From assembly GCF_021648885.1 (NCBI RefSeq), contig NZ_JAKJHZ010000010.1, positions 62,001-126,000 on the forward strand: DNA of 64,000 nucleotides, in the 5' to 3' direction. Below are positions 38,345-45,708 of this stretch, one piece after another. A program made the translations under genes and the position numbers. The stretch comes from Nocardioides potassii (GTDB lineage Bacteria; Actinomycetota; Actinomycetes; Propionibacteriales; Nocardioidaceae). A model generated the notes under the pieces. The model was not told the origin of the DNA. It worked only from the letters and a program-made list of their open reading frames with translations, and searched no databases. The first letter of the stretch is position 1. Each line of letters opens with the position of its first letter.

Positions 38345-39556
38345 ATGTCTGCCCGTCGCCTGTCCGCGGTCCTCGCGCTCGCCCTCTCCGCCTCGCTCGT
38401 GGGATGGAGCACACCGACGTCCGCCGACGAGCCCTCCGCGTCCGTCGCCGCCGACGGGCCGACCAACGTCTCCGTGCACGTGACGTCACGCCAGCGCGTA
38501 CGGCTCGAGGCGCTGCCCCAGATCGTCCAGCACGGCGCCGGCGTCGCGAGCGCGGACGCGGCGAAGGCGGCGCTCACCGCGACCATGAAGCCGGTCCGCA
38601 TCGGTCGGCCCGTCCAGCTGCAGGTGCGGGACGGCGAGGCCTGGCTCCCCGTCACCACGGCGCGCCAGGACGCCCGCGGACGGGTCCAGGTGGCGGCCGT
38701 TGCGGAGTCGCCCGGCGGCGAGCCGCTGACGTACCGCATCAGGGCCCGTCGGTGGGGTGGCCTGGCGGCCGTCGCGAGCCTGCCGGTCAGCACGGAGCGG
38801 TGGCAGGAGCCCACGTGGACCGACGAGTTCTCCGGCACCCAGCTCCGCGAGGCGTGGAACCACCGCGGCCGCGACTACGTGCACTCCAACCGCCGCTCCT
38901 GCTCGAAGGGCGACCCGCGGGCGGTCCGGGTCGCCGACGGCGCGCTGCGGCTGAGCGTGATCCGCGACCCCGACGCCACCGGCACCTGCCGGATCCGCGG
39001 CCGCGACGCCGCCCCCGGCCGCTACGCCTACCGCCTCAACGGCCACGTCGGCACGGAGGGCTCGTTCGGCTTCCGGTACGGCGTCGCCGCAGCGCGCGTG
39101 AAGTTCCACCGGCTGCGCGGCCAGCACGGCGCCTTCTGGCTGCAGCCGACCGGCGGGATGTACCCCGGCGCCCTCGGCAGCGAGATCGACGTCGTGGAGT
39201 ACTTCGGCGACCGGCACCCGCAGGGCGGCCTCGCGACCTTCACGCACCGCTACGACGGCCGCCGCCGGGTCTCGGCGGGCGGCTGGGTCCCCGACTCGTC
39301 GTCGTACCTCCGCAGCCGGCGCGACGGCTGGTCGCGCAACTACCACGTCTTCTCGGTCGAGTGGACGCCCACGACGCTCGTCTTCCGCATCGACGGCAAG
39401 GAGACGGTGCGGATGCGGGGCAACGTCTCGGCGGTCCGGCAGTTCCCGATCCTGAGCCTGATCGCCGCCGACTACGAGATCCCGAAGATCACGGCGCGCC
39501 GACTGCCCCAGCACATGTACGTCGACTGGGTCAGGGTGTGGGAGACCGGCGGCTGA
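38345..39556 (+). CDS. secreted glycoside hydrolase family 16 protein
   Basis: 403 residues. Signal peptide 1-27 (ALALSASLVGWSTPTSA). An unassigned beta-rich domain (about 40-150) precedes the GH16 catalytic domain (about 155-403): WTDEFSGTQLREAWNH, GAFWLQP, and the catalytic motif SEIDVVEYF with Glu280, Asp282 and Glu285. Likely a secreted endo-beta-glucanase such as a laminarinase or lichenase. Its last 26 bases overlap the end of the convergent WYL regulator. ATG immediately before the signal peptide. Confidence 0.92.
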   Translation: MSARRLSAVLALALSASLVGWSTPTSADEPSASVAADGPTNVSVHVTSRQRVRLEALPQIVQHGAGVASADAAKAALTATMKPVRIGRPVQLQVRDGEAWLPVTTARQDARGRVQVAAVAESPGGEPLTYRIRARRWGGLAAVASLPVSTERWQEPTWTDEFSGTQLREAWNHRGRDYVHSNRRSCSKGDPRAVRVADGALRLSVIRDPDATGTCRIRGRDAAPGRYAYRLNGHVGTEGSFGFRYGVAAARVKFHRLRGQHGAFWLQPTGGMYPGALGSEIDVVEYFGDRHPQGGLATFTHRYDGRRRVSAGGWVPDSSSYLRSRRDGWSRNYHVFSVEWTPTTLVFRIDGKETVRMRGNVSAVRQFPILSLIAADYEIPKITARRLPQHMYVDWVRVWETGG

Positions 39557-40517
39557 CGGCCGCGTAGCGCTCGGCGAGGACGCCGAAGGCCTCAGCCAGC
39601 TCGGGCGGCTCGAGGACCTCGATTCCGACCTCGAAGCGTCCGAGCGAGGCGGCCAGCGATCCCCACGACCACGAGCCGGCCTCGAGGATGCAGCGGTCGT
39701 CATCGACCCGGCGGACGACGCCGTCGCCGGCGAACGGCAGGACCTCGCGGGCCGGCAGGTCGAGCACGACGGTGCCTCGGCACGGCCACTCGTTGACGTC
39801 GCGGCCCTTGAAGCGTGCCGAGGCGAACTCGTGCACGTCTCCTCCCGGCACCTCGCGCGGGTCGAACCGCGGTCCGGTCGGGGTGCGCGGGGTGATCCGG
39901 TCGGCGCTGAAGAGGCGCCAGTCCTCGCGGTCGAGGTCCCAGCCGAGGAGGTACCAGCGTCCGGACGACGTGACGACGTGGTGGGGCTCGACGCGCCGCG
40001 GTGGCGAGACCGGATCGTCGGCGGACGCGTCGCGGGCGGCGTAGTCGAACCGCATCACCTCGCGGTCGCGGATCGCGGCAGCGAGGGACATCAGCACGTC
40101 GGGGGAGACCGACATCGCCGACGCTCCCGGTGTGCCGGCGATCGCTGTCACGTCGAGGGCATCGAGCCGGTGGCGCAGGCGCGAGGGCATGACCTGGCGG
40201 ATGGTGGCGAGGGCGCGGATCGCGCCCTCTGCGATCCCGACGCCCGACGCCGGCGCCGTCTGCAGCGCGACCGCCACGGCCACGGCCTGGTCGTCGTCGA
40301 ACAGGAGGGGCGGGAGCTCCTCGCCCGCGCCGAGCCGGTAGCCGCCGTCGGGACCCATCGTGGTGTGGATCGTGTAGCCGAGCTCGCGCAGCCGCTCGAC
40401 GTCGCGCCGCACGGTCCGCGCGCTGACCTCGAGCCGCTCCGCGAGAGCGGTCCCCGGCCAGTCCCGCCGCGCCTGCAGGAGCGAGAGGAGCTGCAGCAGC
40501 CGTGACGTCGTGGTCAT
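39531..40517 (-). CDS. WYL-domain transcriptional regulator
   Basis: 328 residues. N-terminal winged helix of DeoR/HTH_11 type (LLQLLSLLQARRDWPGTALAERLEVSARTVRRDVERLRELGYTIHTTMGPDGGYRLG), a middle WYL domain (SPPRRVEPHHVVTSSGRWYLLGWDLDREDWRLFSADRI, with the variant RWYLLG of the W-Y-L motif), and a WCX C-terminal extension. The DPREVPGGDVHEF region is typical of YafY-like regulators. It is divergent from the VOC gene with 91 bases between, the usual place for its target. Confidence 0.92.
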   Translation of the reverse strand: MTTTSRLLQLLSLLQARRDWPGTALAERLEVSARTVRRDVERLRELGYTIHTTMGPDGGYRLGAGEELPPLLFDDDQAVAVAVALQTAPASGVGIAEGAIRALATIRQVMPSRLRHRLDALDVTAIAGTPGASAMSVSPDVLMSLAAAIRDREVMRFDYAARDASADDPVSPPRRVEPHHVVTSSGRWYLLGWDLDREDWRLFSADRITPRTPTGPRFDPREVPGGDVHEFASARFKGRDVNEWPCRGTVVLDLPAREVLPFAGDGVVRRVDDDRCILEAGSWSWGSLAASLGRFEVGIEVLEPPELAEAFGVLAERYAAVSRRSPTP

Positions 40518-40608
40518 GCCACGAGATTAGGTGAAGTGGAGGACAGGAACTGACCTACTCGGCTGCGAGCGTCGTCCCTGCAAGCACCCACCACCTGCAG
40601 GAGCAGAC

Positions 40609-41061
40609 ATGAGCGTCCAGACCACCACCCACCTCAACTTCCGCGGCGACGCCCGGGCAGCCCTCGACTTCTATGCCTCGGTCTTCGGCGGCCACGCCGT
40701 GGTCACGACCTACGCCGAGCTCGGGATGCCGGCGGACCTCCCCGGCGCGGACGGCGTCGTGTTCGGTCTGGTCGCCGCCGACAACGGCTTCCGCGTGATG
40801 GCGTACGACGTCCCGGGCGAGACCGGCGGCACGCTGACCGGTGGTGCCACGACCCGCCGCGAGAACGGCACCACCCTCACCGACCAGGCGACGTTCGTCG
40901 CGGTGGCCCTCGACAGCCTGGACGAGGCGCAGCGCCACTGGGACCGGCTCGTCGCCGGCGGCACGGTCGTCGAGCCGCTCGCTGCGTCGGCGTGGAGCCC
41001 GGGCTTCGGCATGGTCACCGACCGGTTCGGCGTGACCTGGAGCGTCAGCGTCCAGGGCTGA
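40609..41061 (+). CDS. PhnB/VOC superfamily protein
   Basis: 150 residues of the PhnB-type vicinal-oxygen-chelate fold: THLNFRGDARAALDFYASVFGGHAVVTTYAELGM at the start and AQRHWDRLVAGGTVVEPLAASAWSPGFGMVTDRFGVTWSVSV at the end. VOC enzymes include glyoxalases and resistance proteins; PhnB-type members have no proven reaction. GCAGGAG precedes the ATG. Likely controlled by the divergent WYL regulator. Confidence 0.9.
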   Translation: MSVQTTTHLNFRGDARAALDFYASVFGGHAVVTTYAELGMPADLPGADGVVFGLVAADNGFRVMAYDVPGETGGTLTGGATTRRENGTTLTDQATFVAVALDSLDEAQRHWDRLVAGGTVVEPLAASAWSPGFGMVTDRFGVTWSVSVQG

Positions 41062-41079
41062 GGCTCTGTCGCCAGCCGT

Positions 41080-41124
41080 TGTGCGGCGGTGGCGATGCGC
41101 ACCCTGCGTCGTCGCCGCCGCACA
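41080..41124. terminator. hairpin between convergent VOC and sigma genes
   Basis: TGTGCGGCGG (41080-41089) pairs with CCGCCGCACA (41115-41124) with further partial pairing inside the 25-base interval. It fills the gap between the VOC gene and the end of the ECF42-type sigma gene, so it may stop both transcripts. No T-tract. Confidence 0.7.
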
Positions 41125-41125
41125 G

Positions 41126-42397
41126 TCACGTCCTCGCGCGGCAGGCGTCGGCGCGTCGCTCGAGGAGTGCCCGCTCGCCCGCGTTGCGGGTGAGGGAGGC
41201 GGCGGATGCGAAGGCGGCCGCCGCGTCGGCGTGGGCGCCGACCCGCTCGAGCAGGTCCCCCCGCACGCTCGGCACCAGCGGCGAGTCGGCGAGGGACGAG
41301 AGGTCGGCGCCGTCCAGCACCGCCAGGCCGGCCTCCGGGCCGTGTGCCCGCCCGTGAGCGACGGCGCGGTTGACCTCGACGACCGGGCCGGGGGCGGCCG
41401 TCGCGAGGACGTCGTACAGCTGGGCGATGCGGGTCCAGTCGGTGTCGGCGGCCCGGGTGGCTCGAGCATGCTCGGCAGCGATGGACGCCTGGAGGAAGTA
41501 ACGGCCGACGGGCCGTCCCCACGCGGCCAGGGTGGACGCGCGCGACAGCGCGGTGAGCCCGCGCCGGACCATCAGCTCGTCCCACTGCGAGCGGTCCTGG
41601 TCCTCGAGCAGCACGGGCTCGCCGGTGGGGGAGAGACGGGCGCGCATCCGCGACCCCTGCAGCTCGAGCAGCGCCTGGAGGCCGAGCACCTCGGGCTCGT
41701 CGGGGGCGAGCGAGGCGAGCATCCGCGCCAGGCGGATGGCCTCGACGGCGAGCTCGGGTCGCATCCAGTCGTCGCCGGCCGTGGCGGTGTAGCCCTCGTT
41801 GAAGACGAGGTAGACGACGGCCATCACGTCGTCGAGCCGGTCGACCCGCTCCTGGCCGGTCGGCAGCTCGAAGGTCGCCCCGGCGGTGGCCAGCGTCCTC
41901 TTCGCCCGCGAGATGCGCTGGCCGACCGTCGGCTCCGAGGTCAGCAGTGCCCGCGCGATCTCGGCCGTCGTCAGGCCGCCGACCAGCCGCAGCGTGAGCG
42001 CGACGCGGGAGTCCGCGGTGAGCGAGGGGTGGCAGGACAGGAAGACGAGGCGCAGCACGTCGTCCTCGATGTGGTCGACCTGGCTCTCGAGATCGGGCAC
42101 GTCCGCCTCCTCTCCTCTGGTGTCGGCCTCGAGCTCGGCGGTCTTGCGCCGGAGGTTGTCGGCGCGCCGGAAGTGGTCGATGCCGCGCCGCTTGGCAGTG
42201 GTCATCAGCCAGGCGGTCGGGTTGTCGGGGACCCCGGTGACGGGCCACTGCTCGAGGGCGGCGACGAGGGCGTCCTGGGCGAGGTCGGCAGCGAGCTCGA
42301 CGTCGCGCGTCATCCGGGTGAGGGCGCCGACGAGGCGGGCCGAGTCGGCCCGCCACGCGGCGTGGACCGCTGCCGTGGCGTCGTCGCTGGCTGGCAC
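41126..42397 (-). CDS. ECF42-type RNA polymerase sigma factor
   Basis: 423 residues, far longer than ordinary ECF factors. Region 2 about 15-80 (LTRMTRDVELAADLAQDALVAALEQWPVTGVPDNPTAWLMTTAKRRGIDHFRR), region 4 about 130-170 (ALTLRLVGGLTTAEIARALLTSEPTVGQRISRAKRTL), then the DUF6596 extension (RVDRLDDVMAVVYLVFNEGYTA) and TPR-like helices. ECF42 sigmas have no classical anti-sigma; the extension controls them, and they are found with DGPF/YCII proteins. That partner is the gene immediately upstream on the same strand. Role in Streptomyces relates to stress, but the inducer is unknown. Confidence 0.92.
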   Translation of the reverse strand: MPASDDATAAVHAAWRADSARLVGALTRMTRDVELAADLAQDALVAALEQWPVTGVPDNPTAWLMTTAKRRGIDHFRRADNLRRKTAELEADTRGEEADVPDLESQVDHIEDDVLRLVFLSCHPSLTADSRVALTLRLVGGLTTAEIARALLTSEPTVGQRISRAKRTLATAGATFELPTGQERVDRLDDVMAVVYLVFNEGYTATAGDDWMRPELAVEAIRLARMLASLAPDEPEVLGLQALLELQGSRMRARLSPTGEPVLLEDQDRSQWDELMVRRGLTALSRASTLAAWGRPVGRYFLQASIAAEHARATRAADTDWTRIAQLYDVLATAAPGPVVEVNRAVAHGRAHGPEAGLAVLDGADLSSLADSPLVPSVRGDLLERVGAHADAAAAFASAASLTRNAGERALLERRADACRART

Positions 42398-42432
42398 GTG
42401 GCCAGCGTAGTGACGACGGCGGGTGGGCAGCC

Positions 42433-42807
42433 TCAGGCCTCGGCGGGCTCCGGGCCCTCGGAGATCTGGCGGAGGGTGGCGACGACCGTGACCTCGGGCC
42501 AGTGGTCTGCGTGCAGCTGAGCGAAGGCCTGCTGATCCGCCACGGCGTCCTCGAGGCTGTCGTACTGCAGCAGCGACCAGCCGCCGACGATCTCCTTGGC
42601 CTCGGCGTAGGGCCCGTCGACCCGGGTGACCTCGCCCTTGCGGACGACGAAGTTCACGGCGTCCTCGGTGCCGTAGAGGCCGCCGCCGTCGAGGAACGTC
42701 CCGTTGGCGGCCCGCTCGCCGATGTAGGTGTCCATCGCCTCGAACAGCGACTGCGGGGGCATCCCGATGTTCTCTTCCATCCTGACGAATCCCATGAAAC
42801 GCGGCAT
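42433..42807 (-). CDS. DGPF/YCII-domain protein
   Basis: 124 residues. YCII-related ferredoxin-like fold with the motif RVDGPYAEAKEIVGGW (DGPF variant DGPYAE) and MGFVRMEENIGMPPQSLFEAMDTYIGE. Family genes are the usual targets and neighbours of ECF42 sigma factors; the sigma gene starts 35 bases downstream on the same strand. AGGAGAG lies before the ATG. Function beyond this association is unknown; YCII proteins may be small enzymes or sensors. Confidence 0.92.
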   Translation of the reverse strand: MPRFMGFVRMEENIGMPPQSLFEAMDTYIGERAANGTFLDGGGLYGTEDAVNFVVRKGEVTRVDGPYAEAKEIVGGWSLLQYDSLEDAVADQQAFAQLHADHWPEVTVVATLRQISEGPEPAEA

Positions 42808-42886
42808 CGTGGTCTCTCCTGCTACTGGGTGTGGGTTGCTCTGTCGCCCGTACGTCGAACGGCCCGGGGCCGCTTCGACATCGACC

Positions 42887-43546
42887 CTAGGAGTTCTTTC
42901 GGGCGGCGTGCCCGGAGGAGGACGGTGCGGCACCCATCTCGTCCGCCACCGAGACGACGAGCCCGCCCAGCATGAAGGCGATGATCACGGCCGCGAGCGT
43001 GGTCGCCGCGAGGTCCGGGATGAACCGCCGGGCGCCGGACGCGGCCCCCTCGTCCCCGTGCAGCCCGTGGGTCAGGGCATGGCCCTTGCCCCGCGCGAGC
43101 AGGTAGCGGTTGACGGGGTACGCGGCGAGGAAGGCCACGCTGAGCGCGACCATCATGCTGACCCAGAAGGTGGGGTTGACCAGGCCTGCGTCCATCGCGC
43201 CGGGGATGACCACCATGACGAGGTTGTCGGCCACCTCCATGGTGAGGATCGAGAGCGTGTCCGCGGCGAGCACGAGACCGAGCGCCGCGCCGAGGGTCAG
43301 CCCGCCCTTGAGCAGCGGAAGGGTCGACAGCGAGTAGCCGAAGACGAACGCCAGCACGATCGACAGCACCACCGTCCAGCCCGCCGCCAGGCCGAGCGCC
43401 GTGCCGATCATCAGGCCCGCGATCTCGCCGATGGCGCAGCCCGTCAGGCAGTGCAGGGTGGCGCTGAGCGCCATCGCCCGGCTCGCGTGGCCGTCGGCAT
43501 GAGTGGAGTGGTGCTCGTGCGTGGTCTGGTGGTCGTGCATGGACAT
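42887..43546 (-). CDS. DUF4396 membrane protein with His-rich N-terminus
   Basis: 219 residues. The N-terminus has seven His in the first 20 residues (MHDHQTTHEHHSTHADGH), then the DUF4396 core beginning MALSATLHCLTGCAIGEIAG, with two Cys four residues apart, and about six transmembrane helices. DUF4396 has no known function. GGAGG sits before the ATG. Thirty-eight bases upstream is a perfect CsoR-type palindrome (43584-43602), so this protein probably handles copper or another soft metal; this is inferred from promoter and His/Cys content. Convergence or divergence: same strand as the MFS gene upstream. Confidence 0.85.
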   Translation of the reverse strand: MSMHDHQTTHEHHSTHADGHASRAMALSATLHCLTGCAIGEIAGLMIGTALGLAAGWTVVLSIVLAFVFGYSLSTLPLLKGGLTLGAALGLVLAADTLSILTMEVADNLVMVVIPGAMDAGLVNPTFWVSMMVALSVAFLAAYPVNRYLLARGKGHALTHGLHGDEGAASGARRFIPDLAATTLAAVIIAFMLGGLVVSVADEMGAAPSSSGHAARKNS

Positions 43547-43583
43547 CGATCGCCTCCGGGTGTGATGGTACTCCGCGCCAACC

Positions 43584-43602
43584 TATACCCCCTAGGGGTA
43601 TA
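43584..43602. promoter_or_regulatory. perfect palindrome, candidate CsoR-family operator
   Basis: TATACCCCCTAGGGGTATA: 8-bp arms TATACCCC and GGGGTATA around CTA. This agrees with the TACCCC/GGGGTA operators bound by CsoR/RcnR/FrmR (DUF156) repressors in actinobacteria and Bacillus. It lies 38 bases upstream of the DUF4396 start and 17 bases before the end of the MFS gene. No DUF156 regulator gene is present in the window. Confidence 0.8.
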
Positions 43603-43618
43603 TTACGGGCGGAGGACG

Positions 43619-44878
43619 TCACGCGAGCGGGTGGACGGAGTCCTCGACGTAGCGGGGGCGGCAGGCGAACCACCCGGCGACGACGCCCGGGAGCACCGTC
43701 GCGGCGAGAGCAACGAGCGGGACGGTCCACGACCCAGTGGCCTCGCGCAGCAGCCCGAGGCCGACAGGTCCGATGCACGCGACGCCGTAGCCGAGGCCCT
43801 GGACGAACCCCGACGTCGCCGACGCGGCCTGCGGGGTGCGGGTGCGCCGGTTGATGAGGGTCATGCAGAGCGGGAAGGGACTGACCCCGATCCCGAGCGC
43901 ACACATCCACAGGTAGGTCCCGTCCAGCGGGGACAGGGCCAGGCCGGCGTACCCGACGAGCAGGAGCACCGCGCACCCGACCACGACGACGAACGGGTTC
44001 TCCATCCGCGTCGCCAGCTGCGGTACGACGAGCGCGGCCAGGACGCCCCACGCCGAGTAGAGCCCCACCATCGCGCCGCCCAGCGCGGTGCTGCCCCCGG
44101 CGTCGGTGATGACCGACGGCACCCAGGTGACGATCCCGTAGTTGGCGACGGAGATCGTGGCGAACAGGACCATGAGCCCCCACGCGGTGGGTGAGCCGGA
44201 GACCCGCAGCGCGGTCCGGCCCGAGGTGCTGGTGGCGGTGGCGTGGTGGTCGGCGCGCAGCCGGACCGTCAGCAGCAGCCAGACCAGCGACGCCACGGCC
44301 GCTGGGATTGCCCACAGCCCCAGCGACACCCGCCAGGACGCGGCCTCGGCGACGGGCACGGCCATCAGCGGCGCGACGAACTGCCCCGTCTGGAGCAGCA
44401 GCATGTAGAGCGAGGTCCAGAGCGCGAGGCGGTCGGCGAACCAGACCTTCACCAGGGGCACCATCACGACGTTGGCCGCGCCCATCCCGGCCAGTGCGAG
44501 CACGGTCGAGAGCACCAGCGCGACGGGTGTCGGGGAGAGCGCCCGCAGCACGAGGGCGACCGCGGTGAGGCCGAGAGCCGCGGTCGCCGTGCGCTCGAGC
44601 CCGAAGCGGCGGGTGACCACGGGCGCGAGGAAGCCGAAGACGGCGAATGCCACCGCGGGCAGCGTGCCGATCAGGCCCGCGATCGTGAGGCCGTAGCCGA
44701 GGTCGTCGCCGACGACCTCCAGCAACGGGGTGATGCCGGTGACGGCGGTGCGGAGGTTGACCGCCGTGACGGCGATCGCGAGCCCGGCGAGGACGACGGG
44801 ACGGCTACCGTGCTCGGGCACAGGAGCCGACGTGGCAGCTGACGTGGCAGGTGGTGTGGTCGACAGGGGGTCGGGCAC
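43619..44878 (-). CDS. MFS transporter, CynX/NimT (cyanate permease-like) family
   Basis: 419 residues, about 12 transmembrane segments. LAIAVTAVNLRTAVTGITPLLEVVGDDLG is the CynX/NimT N-terminal motif (NLRxA...P); QAASATSGFVQGLGYGVACIGPVGLG is in the C-terminal half. Members export or import cyanate, nitroimidazoles and other small anions or drugs; substrate unknown. GTG start with GGAGAGA upstream; longer frame continues across the GntR gene and is a shadow. Divergent from a FadR-type regulator, likely its controller. Confidence 0.9.
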   Translation of the reverse strand: MPDPLSTTPPATSAATSAPVPEHGSRPVVLAGLAIAVTAVNLRTAVTGITPLLEVVGDDLGYGLTIAGLIGTLPAVAFAVFGFLAPVVTRRFGLERTATAALGLTAVALVLRALSPTPVALVLSTVLALAGMGAANVVMVPLVKVWFADRLALWTSLYMLLLQTGQFVAPLMAVPVAEAASWRVSLGLWAIPAAVASLVWLLLTVRLRADHHATATSTSGRTALRVSGSPTAWGLMVLFATISVANYGIVTWVPSVITDAGGSTALGGAMVGLYSAWGVLAALVVPQLATRMENPFVVVVGCAVLLLVGYAGLALSPLDGTYLWMCALGIGVSPFPLCMTLINRRTRTPQAASATSGFVQGLGYGVACIGPVGLGLLREATGSWTVPLVALAATVLPGVVAGWFACRPRYVEDSVHPLA

Positions 44879-44895
44879 GATCTCTCCAGACCTGA

Positions 44896-44908
44896 ATGAT
44901 GGGATCAT
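44896..44908. promoter_or_regulatory. inverted repeat, candidate GntR operator
   Basis: ATGAT-GGG-ATCAT, 5-bp perfect arms, in the 33-base gap between the divergent MFS and GntR genes. FadR-subfamily operators are short palindromes of similar size (TGGTNNNACCA in FadR itself). The site overlaps the first bases before the GntR start, so autoregulation is likely. Confidence 0.6.
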
Positions 44909-44911
44909 GGG

Positions 44912-45601
44912 ATGAATGTGGAGCAGTCTGGCACCGAGGAGCCGGTGCGTCGAGCAGGACTCGTCGACCAGGTCGCCCGGCGCTTCACCGACGAGGTGAC
45001 CTCCGGCCGGTGGGCGGTGGGCGACCGGATCCCGACCGAGCCCGAGCTCGTCGCCCAGTTCGGGGTGGGTCGCAACACCGTGCGCGAGGCGGTCCAGTCC
45101 CTCGTGCACGCGGGCCTGGTGAGCCGCGAGCAGGGCCGCGGCACGTTCGTCATTTCCGACTCCTCGCTCACCGGGCCGCTGGAGCGCGGTCTGGCCGGCG
45201 GCAGCCGCCGCGACTACCTCGAGCTGCGGCTGGCGCTCGACACCACCGCCGCGCAGCTCGCCGCCCAGCGTCGTACGGAGGCCGACGTCGCGGCGCTCCG
45301 CGAGCTGCGTGACGCCCGCGAGGCGAGCCGGACCGGCGGCGACGCCGCCGGCAAGGCCGACGCCGACCTCGCCCTCCACCGCGCCGTCGTGGCCGCGACC
45401 CACAACCCCCTCTACCTCGAGCTCTACACGAGCATGACCGCGGTGTTCGCCGCGCACATGCGCGACGAGGACGCCGAGGGGCACGCCGACGAGGAGCTGT
45501 CCCGGCGACACCACCACGACCTCGTGGAGGCCATCGCGGCGCAGGACCCGGTCCGGGCGGCGGACCTGGTCGCCGCCATCTTCGAGCCCCACATGCGCTG
45601 A
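44912..45601 (+). CDS. FadR-subfamily GntR transcriptional regulator
   Basis: 229 residues. N-terminal winged helix (LVDQVARRFTDEVTSGRWAVGDRIPTEPELVAQFGVGRNTVREAVQSLVHAGLVSREQGRGTFV) and C-terminal FCD all-helical ligand domain (YLELRLALDTTAAQLAAQRRTEADVAALRELRDAR...ADLALHRAVVAATHNPLYLELYTSM), with Asp/His residues that bind a metal in this family. Divergent from the CynX-type MFS gene, its probable target. A 12-bp tandem repeat begins right after its stop. Confidence 0.92.
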   Translation: MNVEQSGTEEPVRRAGLVDQVARRFTDEVTSGRWAVGDRIPTEPELVAQFGVGRNTVREAVQSLVHAGLVSREQGRGTFVISDSSLTGPLERGLAGGSRRDYLELRLALDTTAAQLAAQRRTEADVAALRELRDAREASRTGGDAAGKADADLALHRAVVAATHNPLYLELYTSMTAVFAAHMRDEDAEGHADEELSRRHHHDLVEAIAAQDPVRAADLVAAIFEPHMR

Positions 45602-45661
45602 GCCTGCACACCTGCCTGCACACCTGCCTGCACACCCGCCTGCACACCCGCCCCGCACACC
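45602..45661 (+). repeat. tandem repeat, five copies of 12 bp
   Basis: GCCTGCACACCT at 45602 and 45614, GCCTGCACACCC at 45626 and 45638, and a diverged unit at 45650. It starts at the base after the GntR stop and lies upstream of the membrane glycosyltransferase gene. No stable hairpin is visible; a slippage-generated array is likely, and copy number may vary between strains. Confidence 0.92.
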
Positions 45662-45708
45662 CGCGAGGCGGTCGCCGACGACCGGCACCCGGTCCGTAGG
45701 GTGAGCGC

